From Streptomyces tendae (lineage in GTDB: Bacteria; Actinomycetota; Actinomycetes; Streptomycetales; Streptomycetaceae): DNA of 64,000 nt. The notes below the pieces were generated by a model. That model saw only the letters and a list, made by a program, of their open reading frames with translations, was not told where the DNA came from and made no database searches. The position numbers and the translations under genes are program-made. The stretch covers positions 2,728,001-2,792,000 of the forward strand of contig NZ_CP043959.1 of assembly GCF_008632955.1 (NCBI RefSeq). Reading direction: 5' to 3'. Positions 1 to 8,012 of this stretch are shown here, in pieces; position 1 is the first letter of the stretch, and each line of letters opens with the position of its first letter.

Positions 1-7
1 GCGGAAC

Positions 8-40
8 GGTCGTTTGAACGGGGGAAGTTGGGAAACGACC
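8..40. promoter_or_regulatory. Inverted repeat upstream of the first gene
   Basis: GGTCGTTT at 8-15 is exactly repeated in reverse complement as AAACGACC at 33-40, with 17 bases between. It lies about 65 bases before the first start codon. It could be an operator, or the terminator of a gene left of the window. Nothing in the sequence decides between these. Confidence 0.25.
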
Positions 41-103
41 CTGTCCATCGGGCTGCACCGCGCACCGCAGGCGGAGTACTCTCCTTGATCGTCAGGACGG
101 GGA

Positions 104-1375
104 GTGCTCGGGGGAGCGGAAGGCGGTGCGCGGGTGGGGTCGGGAGGGCTGGAACTGCCCCCTGGTGACGAGGGTCACGAGGGGAGCGGCTCCACGGACG
201 TCCCGCCCGGTGCGGTGTCCCTGGCACGGCCGATGGACGCGGGTTCGATCGGGCCGGAGCTGGACTGGGGCGCGGACGCCTGGCGCGAGGTGCGCACCCG
301 CGCGCAGCGGGCCGGCCGGGCCTACATCTGGCTGAACCTGGTCGAGCAGCGGCTGCGCGCGGTCGTGGCCGCCGTCCTGCGGCCGATCTACGAGCCCGTG
401 CACGGCGACGACTGGGTGGTGGCCGCCGCCGGACCCGCCGGGCAGGAGTGGGTGCAGCGCGCGGTCGCCGTGCGCGAGGTCAGCCGCCGCAAGGGCTACC
501 TGCTCGATCCGGCCGACGACAACGTGCTGTCCTTCCTCACCCTGCCGCAGCTGCGTGAGCTGATGGTGCAGCACTGGCCGTGCTTCGAGCCGTACTTCGA
601 CGACCGCCGGGACGTCGAGCTGGCTCTGGACGAGCTGGAGGTCACCCGCAACGTGGTCTCCCGCAACCGGGCGCTGTCCGAGGCGGTGCTGAACCAGGCC
701 GAGCGGGCCTCCGCGCGGCTGCTGGAGATGCTGGGCGCGGGCGGCGACGTGCCCTCGGCGCGCCGGCTGCCGGTGGACGCGGTCGAGGACCTGGTCGGCG
801 ACCGGTACGCGGACGTGGTCGCCGTCCACCCGGACCGGGTGCGGCTGTTGCGCCAGTTCCCCGCCGAGGACATATTCGGCGGGGCCCGCCGGCTCGACGC
901 GATCGGCATCGGCCTGAACCTGCTCGTGCAGAACTTCTCCGGGCGCCGGCTGGTGCGGCTGGCCGAGTCCGGCTGCCGGGTGCGGCTGCTGTTCCTCAAC
1001 CCGGCCTCCAGCGCGGTCAAGCGCCGCGAGCGTGAACTGGGCATCAAGCGCGGCGAGCTGGGCCGTTCCGTCGAGATGAACATCCTGCACATGCGCCGCG
1101 TGCGGTCGCGGCTGCGGGACCCGGGCGCCTTCGAGATCCAGGTGTACGACGAGACGCCGCGCTGCACGGCCTACCTGGTGGACGGCGACGGCTCGGACGG
1201 CATCGCCGTGGTGCAGAACCACCTGCGGCGCGTCCGGGGCATGGAGGCGCCGGTGCTGGTCCTGCGCAACGGGACCAAGGTGGTCAAGCCGGGCGAGATC
1301 GAGGAGGGGGGCCTCTTCCCCACCTACCGCGAGGAGTTCGAGCTGATGTGGGCGGATTCGCGGCCGGTGTCCTGA
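104..1375 (+). CDS. SAV2148-family HEPN-domain protein
   Basis: The 423-aa product matches my recollection of the SAV2148 family, which is conserved across Streptomyces. After a variable N-terminus (about 45 residues) comes a helical segment (RTRAQRAGRAYIWLNLVEQR) thought to be HEPN-like. The C-terminal third (VRLLFLNPASSAVKRRERE, then FEIQVYDETPR) looks like a PLD-like or DUF5919-type strand-rich domain. HEPN domains often bind or cut RNA, but no function is established here and I do not see a clear RX4-6H catalytic motif. There is no signal peptide or membrane helix. GTG at 104 follows AGGA; an in-frame GTG at 134 giving GSGGLELPPG at the N-terminus is an equally good start. Confidence 0.8.
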   Translation: MLGGAEGGARVGSGGLELPPGDEGHEGSGSTDVPPGAVSLARPMDAGSIGPELDWGADAWREVRTRAQRAGRAYIWLNLVEQRLRAVVAAVLRPIYEPVHGDDWVVAAAGPAGQEWVQRAVAVREVSRRKGYLLDPADDNVLSFLTLPQLRELMVQHWPCFEPYFDDRRDVELALDELEVTRNVVSRNRALSEAVLNQAERASARLLEMLGAGGDVPSARRLPVDAVEDLVGDRYADVVAVHPDRVRLLRQFPAEDIFGGARRLDAIGIGLNLLVQNFSGRRLVRLAESGCRVRLLFLNPASSAVKRRERELGIKRGELGRSVEMNILHMRRVRSRLRDPGAFEIQVYDETPRCTAYLVDGDGSDGIAVVQNHLRRVRGMEAPVLVLRNGTKVVKPGEIEEGGLFPTYREEFELMWADSRPVS

Positions 1376-1531
1376 AAGCGGGTGACTGTCCGGGCTTCGT
1401 GCGGGCCGTACGGCGCGGGGCCGGGCCGGCGCGTCCCTCCCGGCAAGCGGAATGCGATCCTCTGATTGTCAGTGGCGCGTGTCAGGGTGAAAGCCACTGG
1501 GGGAACGCACCACACAGAAGGGGGGCAGCCC

Positions 1532-2269
1532 ATGGGCTGGCACCGGGAGCTGCTGATCGGCTTCGACCTGGAGACCACGGGGACGGACCCGCGCGAGGCG
1601 CGGATCGTCACAGGAGCCGTGATCGAGCTCCGGGCGGGCGAGCCGCTGGGTCGCCGGGAGTGGCTGGCCGACCCGGGCGTGCCGATCCCGGAGGACGCGG
1701 TCGCGGTCCACGGCATCAGCAACGAGCGGGCGGCCGCCGAGGGCCGCCCCGCCGACCAGGTCGCCGACGCCATCGCCGGTGTCCTCGCCGCCTACTGGCA
1801 GACCGGCGTCCCGGTCGTCGCCTACAACGCCTCCTTCGACCTGAGCCTGCTCTCCGCCGAACTGCGGCGCCACGGACTGCCGTCCCTGCGCGACCGTCTG
1901 GGCGGCGCCGACCCGGCCCCGGTCATCGACCCCTACACCATCGACCGCGCGGTCGACCGCTACCGCCGCGGCAAGCGCACCCTCGAAGCGGTCTGCGCCG
2001 AGTACGGCGTCGTCCTCGACGCGGCGCACGACGCGACGGCCGACGCCCTCGCCGCCGCCCGGCTGGCCTGCGCGATAGCCGTCCGCCACCCGAAGGTCGC
2101 GGCCCTCGGCCCGGCGGAGCTGCACCGCCGTCAGATCGAGTGGTACGCGGCCTGGGCGGCGGACTTCCAGGACTTCCTGCGCCGCAAGGGCGACCCGGCC
2201 GCCGTCGTCGACAGCACCTGGCCGCTGCGCGAGCCGGCGGGCGAGCCCCTGCGGCCCACCGCCTCCTGA
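1532..2269 (+). CDS. DEDDh-type 3'-5' exonuclease (DnaQ-like)
   Basis: The 245-aa product is a stand-alone exonuclease of the DnaQ/RNase T superfamily, which removes nucleotides from 3' ends using two metal ions. Seen: motif I with the catalytic Asp-Glu pair (GFDLETTGTD, near residue 11), motif II (YNASFDLSLL, near residue 104) and motif III with His and Asp (AAHDATADALAA, near residue 165). It lacks polymerase or helicase domains, so it is not the replicative epsilon subunit. The ATG at 1532 follows a purine-rich AAGGGGGGCAG site and gives a family-typical N-terminus. The frame stays open to 1466 but the extra residues look non-coding. It ends 10 bases from the convergent kinase gene. Confidence 0.88.
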   Translation: MGWHRELLIGFDLETTGTDPREARIVTGAVIELRAGEPLGRREWLADPGVPIPEDAVAVHGISNERAAAEGRPADQVADAIAGVLAAYWQTGVPVVAYNASFDLSLLSAELRRHGLPSLRDRLGGADPAPVIDPYTIDRAVDRYRRGKRTLEAVCAEYGVVLDAAHDATADALAAARLACAIAVRHPKVAALGPAELHRRQIEWYAAWAADFQDFLRRKGDPAAVVDSTWPLREPAGEPLRPTAS

Positions 2270-2279
2270 CCCGGTCCGC

Positions 2280-3143
2280 TCAGAACGGATACCAGCGCAC
2301 CGTCTCGTCGCCGTCCCGCAGGGACGCCACCCGGCGGCGGAACTCGGCCAGCGCCTTGGGGTTCCCCGGAGCGTGCTGGGCGACCCAGGCGCAGCTGGCC
2401 GTCTCACGCGCCCCGCGCAGCACCGAGCAGCCGTCCCACTCCCGCACGTCCCAGCCGTAGGTCTCGGTGAACGACGCGTACGCCTCGTCCGGCAGCCCGT
2501 AGCGGTCGTGCGAGAGGGCCATCACCACCAGGTCGTGCTCGCGCAGGTCCGAGGAGAAGGTCTCCAGGTCGATCAGGACCGGCCCGTCCGGGCCGACGTG
2601 CACATTGCGGGTCAGCGCGTCGCCGTGGACGGGCCCGCGCGGCAGCCGGGGCGTCAGCGCGTCGGCGGCCTCCGCGAACCCGTCGCGGCGTTCACGCAGA
2701 TAGGCCGCGTCCGCCGGGTCGACGGCGTCGCCCGCGAGCCGCAGCCAGCGCTCGACGCCGTCCAGCAGCGAGCGGGGCGGCAGGGCGAACGGGGGAGCGG
2801 GCAGCGCGTGGACCTGCCGCAGCAGCGCGGCCAGATCCGCGGGACCCGCCGGCCGCACCGGCTCCGCCAGCCGGTGCCACACGGTCACCGGGTGCCCCTC
2901 GACCAGCAGCGCCTCCGGCACGGCCGGCCGCACCGCGGGCACGCCCTGCTCGGCCAGCCACCCCGCGACGGCCAGCTCCCGGCGGGCCCGCTCCAGCAGC
3001 TCGGCGTCCCGGCCCACCTTGACGGCCAGGTCGCCGGCCGCGAACACGGCGTTCTCCCCGAGCGCCAGCAGCCGCGCGTCCCTGGCGCCCCCGGGAAGCA
3101 CACCCGCGGCGTCCAGAACCTCCCGCGCCCGTGCCTCGTCCAT
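2280..3143 (-). CDS. Aminoglycoside phosphotransferase-family (APH) kinase
   Basis: The 287-aa product has the small-molecule kinase fold: an N-lobe (ALGENAVFAAGDLAVKVGR, with the ATP-binding Lys), the catalytic-loop HGD (GPVHGDALTRNV, near residue 185) and the metal-binding Asp (PVLIDLETF). Members phosphorylate aminoglycosides, choline, homoserine or other alcohols; the substrate here cannot be told. Its position between an exonuclease and an ABC importer is no guide, so resistance should not be assumed. The start at 3143 follows GGAGGCGGGACG. A longer frame to 3302 would run through the divergent promoter region and is unlikely. Its 5' end faces the sugar-transport operon about 180 bases away. 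Confidence 0.82.
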   Translation of the reverse strand: MDEARAREVLDAAGVLPGGARDARLLALGENAVFAAGDLAVKVGRDAELLERARRELAVAGWLAEQGVPAVRPAVPEALLVEGHPVTVWHRLAEPVRPAGPADLAALLRQVHALPAPPFALPPRSLLDGVERWLRLAGDAVDPADAAYLRERRDGFAEAADALTPRLPRGPVHGDALTRNVHVGPDGPVLIDLETFSSDLREHDLVVMALSHDRYGLPDEAYASFTETYGWDVREWDGCSVLRGARETASCAWVAQHAPGNPKALAEFRRRVASLRDGDETVRWYPF

Positions 3144-3322
3144 CGTCCCGCCTCCGTGTCCGCCCTGAGCCCGCCGCGCCGTCGGCCGCCGCCCTGCGAC
3201 GGCCCTTCGCCGGTCAGTCTCGCATTCGTACAGGTCGGGTGGTGTGCGCGGGCCCTTGACGGGGGATGGCAGGTTCACGACCATGACCGGGCCCACCCTC
3301 ACCGTTCAAAGGGGCTGATGCC

Positions 3323-4261
3323 GTGACGTCGGTGACCGAGGCGAGGAGATCCGAGCCCCGCGCGCCCGACCCGGGCAGCCCCGTGCGGCGCGCCGCCGGT
3401 CACGGCCCGTGGTTCCTGGTGCTGCCCGCGCTGATCCCGATCCTGGTGCTCAGCGTCGGCCCGCTGCTCTACGGCATCCTGCTGGCCTTCACCGACGCCC
3501 AGTCGGGCCGCACCGAGCCGACCCGCTGGATCGGCACCCTGAACTTCCAGGACCTGCTCCAGGACACCCTTTTCTGGGAGTCGTTCCGCATCGGCCTGGT
3601 GTGGGCGGTCGGCGTGACGGTGCCGCAGTTCTTGCTGGCGCTCGGCCTCGCCCTGCTGCTCAACCAGGACCTGAGGCTGCGCTGGGCGGCCCGCGCCCTC
3701 GCCATCGTCCCTTGGGCGATGCCGGAGGTGGTCGTCGGCATCATGTGGCGGATCACCTACAACCCGGACGCCGGCATCCTCAACGAAACCCTGCGCGACC
3801 TCGGGTTCGGCGGCGACCGGGACTGGCTGAGCGGGCTCGCCACCGCCCTGCCCGCGGTGATCGTCGTCGGTGTGTGGGCGGGCATGCCGCAGACCACGGT
3901 GGCGCTGCTCGCCGGGCTCCAGAACACCCCGCGCGAGCTGCACGAGGCCGCCGCCGTGGACGGCGCCGGACCGTGGCGCCGCTTCCGCACGGTCACCTGG
4001 CCCGCCCTGCGGCCCGTCGCCCTCGCCATCACGGCGCTCAACCTGATCTGGAACTTCAACTCCTTCGCACTGGTCTACGTGCTGACCAACGGCGGCCCCG
4101 GCGGACGCACCCGGCTGCCCATGCTGTTCGCCTACGAAGAGGCCTTCCGGTACGGGCAGTTCGGCTACTCGGCCGCCATGGGCTGCGTCATGGTCGCCGC
4201 GATCTCGGTCATGCTGGCCGTCTTCCTCGCCGGCCGGCTGAGGGGAGCCGACGAGACATGA
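3323..4261 (+). CDS. Carbohydrate ABC transporter permease (MalF/UgpA type)
   Basis: The 312-aa inner-membrane protein is the first of two permeases of a CUT1 sugar importer. A polar N-terminus of about 30 residues precedes a first helix ([20 protein letters not shown]) and five more. The EAA loop that docks the ATPase is clear near residue 212 ([20 protein letters not shown]). GTG at 3323 is the start; the stop overlaps the ATG of the next permease by four bases (ATGA), so the genes are translationally coupled. No ATPase gene is present. In Streptomyces a shared ATPase, MsiK, commonly serves such importers, and I infer that here. The sugar is unknown, and no LacI- or GntR-type regulator is adjacent. 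Confidence 0.93.
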   Translation: MTSVTEARRSEPRAPDPGSPVRRAAGHGPWFLVLPALIPILVLSVGPLLYGILLAFTDAQSGRTEPTRWIGTLNFQDLLQDTLFWESFRIGLVWAVGVTVPQFLLALGLALLLNQDLRLRWAARALAIVPWAMPEVVVGIMWRITYNPDAGILNETLRDLGFGGDRDWLSGLATALPAVIVVGVWAGMPQTTVALLAGLQNTPRELHEAAAVDGAGPWRRFRTVTWPALRPVALAITALNLIWNFNSFALVYVLTNGGPGGRTRLPMLFAYEEAFRYGQFGYSAAMGCVMVAAISVMLAVFLAGRLRGADET

Positions 4262-5091
4262 GGACCCGCACCGCCGCCCGCGCCGGCCAGTACGCCGCGC
4301 TGCTCGCCTACCTGGTCTTCCTGGCCTTCCCGCTCGTCTGGCTGGCGTCCACCGCGTTCAAGCCCCCGGCCGAGCTGGCCGGGCTGCACCCCACCTGGGT
4401 CCCGAAGGACCCCACCCTCGCCAACTTCCGGCAGGCCTTCGACGAGCAGCCGCTGCTGCGGGCCGCCCTCAACTCCCTGCTCACCGCCTCCGCGGCGGCG
4501 GTCGTCGCGGTCACCGTGGCCACCCCGATGGCGTACGTGACGGCCCGGCACCGCACCGCCCTGGGCCGTGCGACGACCGGCTGGGTGGTGGTCAGCCAGG
4601 CGTTCCCGTTCGTGCTGCTGATCATCCCGCTGTTCCTGGTGCTGAAGAACCTGCGGCTCATCGACTCCCTGCCCGGCCTGGTGCTGGTCTACGTCGTCTG
4701 GGCGCTGCCCTTCGCCCTGTGGATGCTCACCGGGTACGTCCGCGCCGTGCCGGCCGAGCTGGAGGAGGCCGCGGCCGTCGACGGCGCCGGGCGGCTGCGC
4801 GTCCTGGTGTCGGTGACGGCGCCGCTGCTCGCGCCGGGGATCGCGGCGACCGCGCTGTTCGCCTTCGTCACCGCGTGGAACGAGTTCTTCTTCGCCCTCG
4901 TCCTGCTGAAGACGCCGGAGCAGCAGACCCTGCCGGTGCTCCTCACCCGCTTCATCGGGGCCGAGGGGGTCGCCGACCTGGGCCCGCTGGCGGCCGCCGC
5001 GTTCCTCGCGACGCTGCCGTCCCTGCTCGTCTTCGCCCTCATCCAGCGCCGCATCACGGGCGGCGTGCTCGCCGGGGCGGTGAAGGGCTGA
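4258..5091 (+). CDS. Carbohydrate ABC transporter permease (MalG type)
   Basis: The 277-aa product is the second permease of the importer. Six membrane helices are predictable, starting with [20 protein letters not shown]. The EAA loop ([20 protein letters not shown], near residue 170) pairs with that of the first permease for contact with the ATPase. [20 protein letters not shown] is typical of MalG-type proteins. Its ATG lies inside the stop of the upstream permease, and its own TGA shares one base with the ATG of the lipoprotein at 5091, so all three genes form one tightly packed operon. Confidence 0.93.
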   Translation: MRTRTAARAGQYAALLAYLVFLAFPLVWLASTAFKPPAELAGLHPTWVPKDPTLANFRQAFDEQPLLRAALNSLLTASAAAVVAVTVATPMAYVTARHRTALGRATTGWVVVSQAFPFVLLIIPLFLVLKNLRLIDSLPGLVLVYVVWALPFALWMLTGYVRAVPAELEEAAAVDGAGRLRVLVSVTAPLLAPGIAATALFAFVTAWNEFFFALVLLKTPEQQTLPVLLTRFIGAEGVADLGPLAAAAFLATLPSLLVFALIQRRITGGVLAGAVKG

Positions 5092-6376
5092 TGACCACCC
5101 GCACCAGGATGCTCGTCGCGGCCCTCGCACTCGCCCTGCTGCTGGCCGGCTGCTCCTCCGGCGGCACCCGCGACGACGGCCGGATCACCCTGCGCTTCCA
5201 GTCCCTGGCCTGGCAGCAGGAGTCGGTCGAGGCCACCAAGGAACTGGTCGCGGAGTGGAACGCCGCCCACCCCGACGTCCGGGTGGAGTACGTCCAGGGC
5301 AGCTGGGACAGCGTCCACGACCAGCTCCTCACCTCCTTCGAGGGCGGTGCGGCCCCGGACATCGTCCACGACGCCTCCGACGACCTCGCCGACTTCGCCT
5401 ACGGGGGCCACCTGGCCGACCTCACGGACCTGCTGCCCGAACGGCTCAGGTCCGACATCCCGCCGCTCGCCTGGCGGTCCGTCACCTTCGGCGACGGCGT
5501 CTACGGCGTCCCCTTCCTCCAGGAGCCGCGCGTGCTCATCGCCGGCACCGCCCGGCTGAGGGAGTCCGGGGTCCGCGTCCCGACACCCGCACACCCGTGG
5601 AGCTGGGCGGAGTTCCAGCAGGTGACGGAGAAGCTGTCGGGCGACGGCAGATACGGCGTGGCCTGGCCGCTCAAGGAGCCGGTGTCCGCCACGCTCAACC
5701 TGTCCCTCTCCGCGGGCGGCCGCCTCTTCCACCGGGACGCCGACGGCAAGGTCACCGTGCGGTTCGAGGACGGCGACGAGGTCGTCCCGCGCACGATCCA
5801 CGAACAGGTGAACAGCGACCGCAGCGCCTCACCCACCACCCTCGGCAGCGGCGGCTCCGACACCCTGCCCGGCCTGTTCGCGGGGAAGTACGCGATGGTG
5901 CCGCTCGGCTTCTCCTACCGCCAGCAGATCGTCCAGCAGGCACCCAAGGGCTTCGACTGGCAGGTGCTGCCCGCACCTGCCGGGGCGGGCGGGCTCGCCC
6001 AGGGCGTCAGCCCGCAGACGCTCTCCGTCGCCGAGGACTGCCCGCACAAGAAGGAGGCCGTCGCCTTCCTTGACTTCCTGCTCCAGCCGAGGAACATGGT
6101 CCGCCTCGCGCTCGGCGACTGGATGCTGCCCACCGGCCGCCAGGCCCTCGCCGACCCCGCGCTGCGCACCCCCGAGCACGGCTGGGCCACCGGCACCGCC
6201 CTCGCCGCCCACCTCCGCCCGGCCCCCGCCCAGTCCGTACGGGGCTACCCGGAGTGGAAGGACAAGGTCGCCACCCGGCGCTCCAGGAGTACTACAGCGG
6301 CGCGATCGGCCTCGGCGAGCTGCGCGCCCGCCTGGAGGACGACGGCAACCTGGTACTCGCCCGCTACCAGAGGTGA
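5091..6376 (+). pseudogene. Sugar ABC transporter substrate-binding lipoprotein, frameshifted near its C-terminus
   Basis: This is the extracellular binding lipoprotein of the importer (family 1 SBP, about 428 aa when repaired). Seen: a lipoprotein signal ([13 protein letters not shown]) with Cys near residue 19, a typical N-lobe ([20 protein letters not shown]) and the usual C-terminal region. After KVAT at 6275 the frame breaks: the conserved end ([15 protein letters not shown] ... LVLARYQR, stop at 6376) is one frame over. Adding one C to the CCC at 6274-6276 restores it. As read, translation runs on for hundreds of codons of nonsense. The start overlaps the permease stop. Everything else is intact, so sequencing error is at least as likely as a real mutation. 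Confidence 0.85.
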
Positions 6377-6487
6377 GCCCTTCGGCGGGGCCGCCGTCAC
6401 CGGGCGGCGCACGCGGGCACGGCCGCCCGGCCGCGATGCCCGGCCGAGGAGCCCGGCCGGGCGCGGGGGAACGGGGCTCCGGCGCGC

Positions 6488-6521
6488 ACGGTCGGCCGCG
6501 GAGCGCTCCGCGGCCGACCGT
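6488..6521. terminator. Perfect 34-bp palindrome, likely terminator
   Basis: Each 17-base arm (ACGGTCGGCCGCGGAGC and its exact complement) abuts the other with no loop bases between. It lies 112 bases after the ABC operon stop. There is no U-tract, which is common for Streptomyces terminators. A dimeric-protein binding site is an alternative, though the arms are unusually long for an operator. Confidence 0.5.
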
Positions 6522-6641
6522 CGGAGCACGCGGTCCGCCTCCCGGCCGCCCCGACGGCGCTGGCGCTCGGCGCGGGCGTGCGGGCACCCGCCCGGTCCCG
6601 CAAGGGGAGACGGCTCCCCCCACCCGCCACCGGTTAACCAG

Positions 6642-6677
6642 TTGCACGAGACGTATCGTCTCGCCTACGGTCCTCGT
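6642..6677 (+). promoter_or_regulatory. Glycosyltransferase promoter with operator-like dyad in the spacer
   Basis: A -35-like TTGCAC at 6642-6647 and a -10-like TACGGT at 6666-6671 are 18 bases apart, and the -10 ends six bases before the ATG, as in leaderless genes. The spacer carries the dyad CGAGACG-TAT-CGTCTCG at 6647-6663. A repressor bound there would block polymerase. The 7-3-7 spacing suits a TetR-type protein, but no such gene is adjacent. Confidence 0.5.
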
Positions 6678-7876
6678 ATGACCGCACCCGCGCACATCGC
6701 CATGTTCTCCATCGCCGCCCACGGGCACGTGAACCCCAGCCTCGAGGTGATCCGCGAGCTCGTGGCGCGCGGCCACCGGGTGACCTACGCGATCCCGCCG
6801 CTCTTCGCGGAGAAGGTCGCCGGGACGGGCGCCGAACCCAGGCTGTGGAACTCCACCCTGCCCGGCCCCGACGACGACCCCGAGGACTGGGGCACCACCC
6901 TCCTCGACAACGTCGAGCCCTTTCTCGCGGACGCCATCCAGGCGCTCCCGCAGCTCATCGAGGCGTACGAGGGCGACACCCCGACCTCGTGCTGCACGAC
7001 ATCACCTCCTACCCGGCCCGCGTGCTCGCCCACCGCTGGAGCGTGCCCGCCGTCTCCCTCTCACCGAACCTCGTCGCCTGGGACGGCTACGAGAAGGAGG
7101 TCGCCGAGCCGATGTGGGAGGAGCCGAACAGGACCGAACGCGGCAAGGCCTACCAGGCCCGTTTCCGGGCGTGGCTGGAGGAGAACGGGATCACCCTGAG
7201 CCCGGAGGACTTCGGGGGCCGCCCGGACCGCTCCATCGTGCTCATCCCGAAGGCGCTCCAGCCGAACGCCGACCGCGTCGACGAGACGGTGTACTCCTTC
7301 GTGGGCGCCTGCCAGGGCGATCGCGACGCCGAGGGGGACTGGCAGCGGCCCGCCGGGGCGGAGAGGGTCGTCCTGGTGTCGCTCGGGTCGTCCTTCACCA
7401 AGCAGCCGGCCTTCTACCGGCGGTGCGTCGAGGCGTTCGGCGGACTGCCCGGCTGGCACCTGGTGCTGCAGATCGGCAGGCACGTCGACCCCGCCGAGCT
7501 CGGCGACCTGCCGCCGAACGTCGAGGTGCGCTCCTGGGTGCCGCAGCTCGCGATCCTCAAGCAGGCCGACCTGTTCGTCACCCACGCCGGGGCGGGCGGC
7601 AGCCAGGAGGGCCTGGCCACGGCCACCCCGATGATCGCCGTACCGCAGGCGGTGGACCAGTTCGGCAACGCCGACATGCTCCAGGCGCTCGGAGTGGCCC
7701 GGCACCTGCCCACCGAGGAGGCGACCGCCGAGGCGCTGCGCACCGCCGCCCTCGCCCTCGTCGACGACCCGGAGGTCGCCCGCCGCCTGAAGAGCGTCCA
7801 GGCGGAGATGGCACAGGAGGGCGGCACCCGCAGGGCCGCCGACCTGATCGAGGCGGAACTGCCCGGACGGAGCTGA
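6678..7876 (+). pseudogene. Macrolide-type glycosyltransferase (GT1), frameshifted
   Basis: Repaired, this is a 399-aa GT1 enzyme of the OleD/MgtA family. Those enzymes move glucose from UDP-glucose to the 2'-hydroxyl of macrolides or to other acceptors, often as self-protection. Seen: the N-terminal acceptor domain start ([20 protein letters not shown]) and the donor-binding signature near residue 300 ([20 protein letters not shown], then [13 protein letters not shown]). The frame changes at 6979-6982: CCCC should be CCCCC, after which [16 protein letters not shown] continues in the other frame to the stop at 7876. No ribosome site precedes the ATG; the close -10 suggests a leaderless message. 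The acceptor is unknown. Confidence 0.85.
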
Positions 7877-7962
7877 GGCGCGGGGCGAGGGCCGCCGCGC
7901 GACGGCGGTGCCGGGCCACGCGAACGGCACCGAACGCACCGAACGGCTCCGAACGACACGGC

Positions 7963-7996
7963 GAAGGGCCCGGCGGTGGCAGCCGCCGGGCCCTTC
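7963..7996. terminator. Bidirectional terminator between convergent genes
   Basis: GAAGGGCCCGGCGG at 7963-7976 pairs exactly with CCGCCGGGCCCTTC at 7983-7996 across a six-base loop. It sits between the glycosyltransferase stop and the convergent MMPL stop and would serve both strands. Just upstream (about 7920-7957) is a run of near-repeats of the unit CCGAACG. Confidence 0.75.
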
Positions 7997-8012
7997 CCCC
8001 TGTCCGTGCCGG

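Larger units (their letters stand above)
6377..6677 (+). other. Intergenic region, ABC operon to glycosyltransferase
   Basis: About 300 bases with no credible gene. It holds the 34-bp palindrome at 6488-6521, probably the terminator of the ABC operon, and the glycosyltransferase promoter with its dyad at 6642-6671. The rest is GC-rich with no codon-like periodicity that I trust. Confidence 0.6.
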
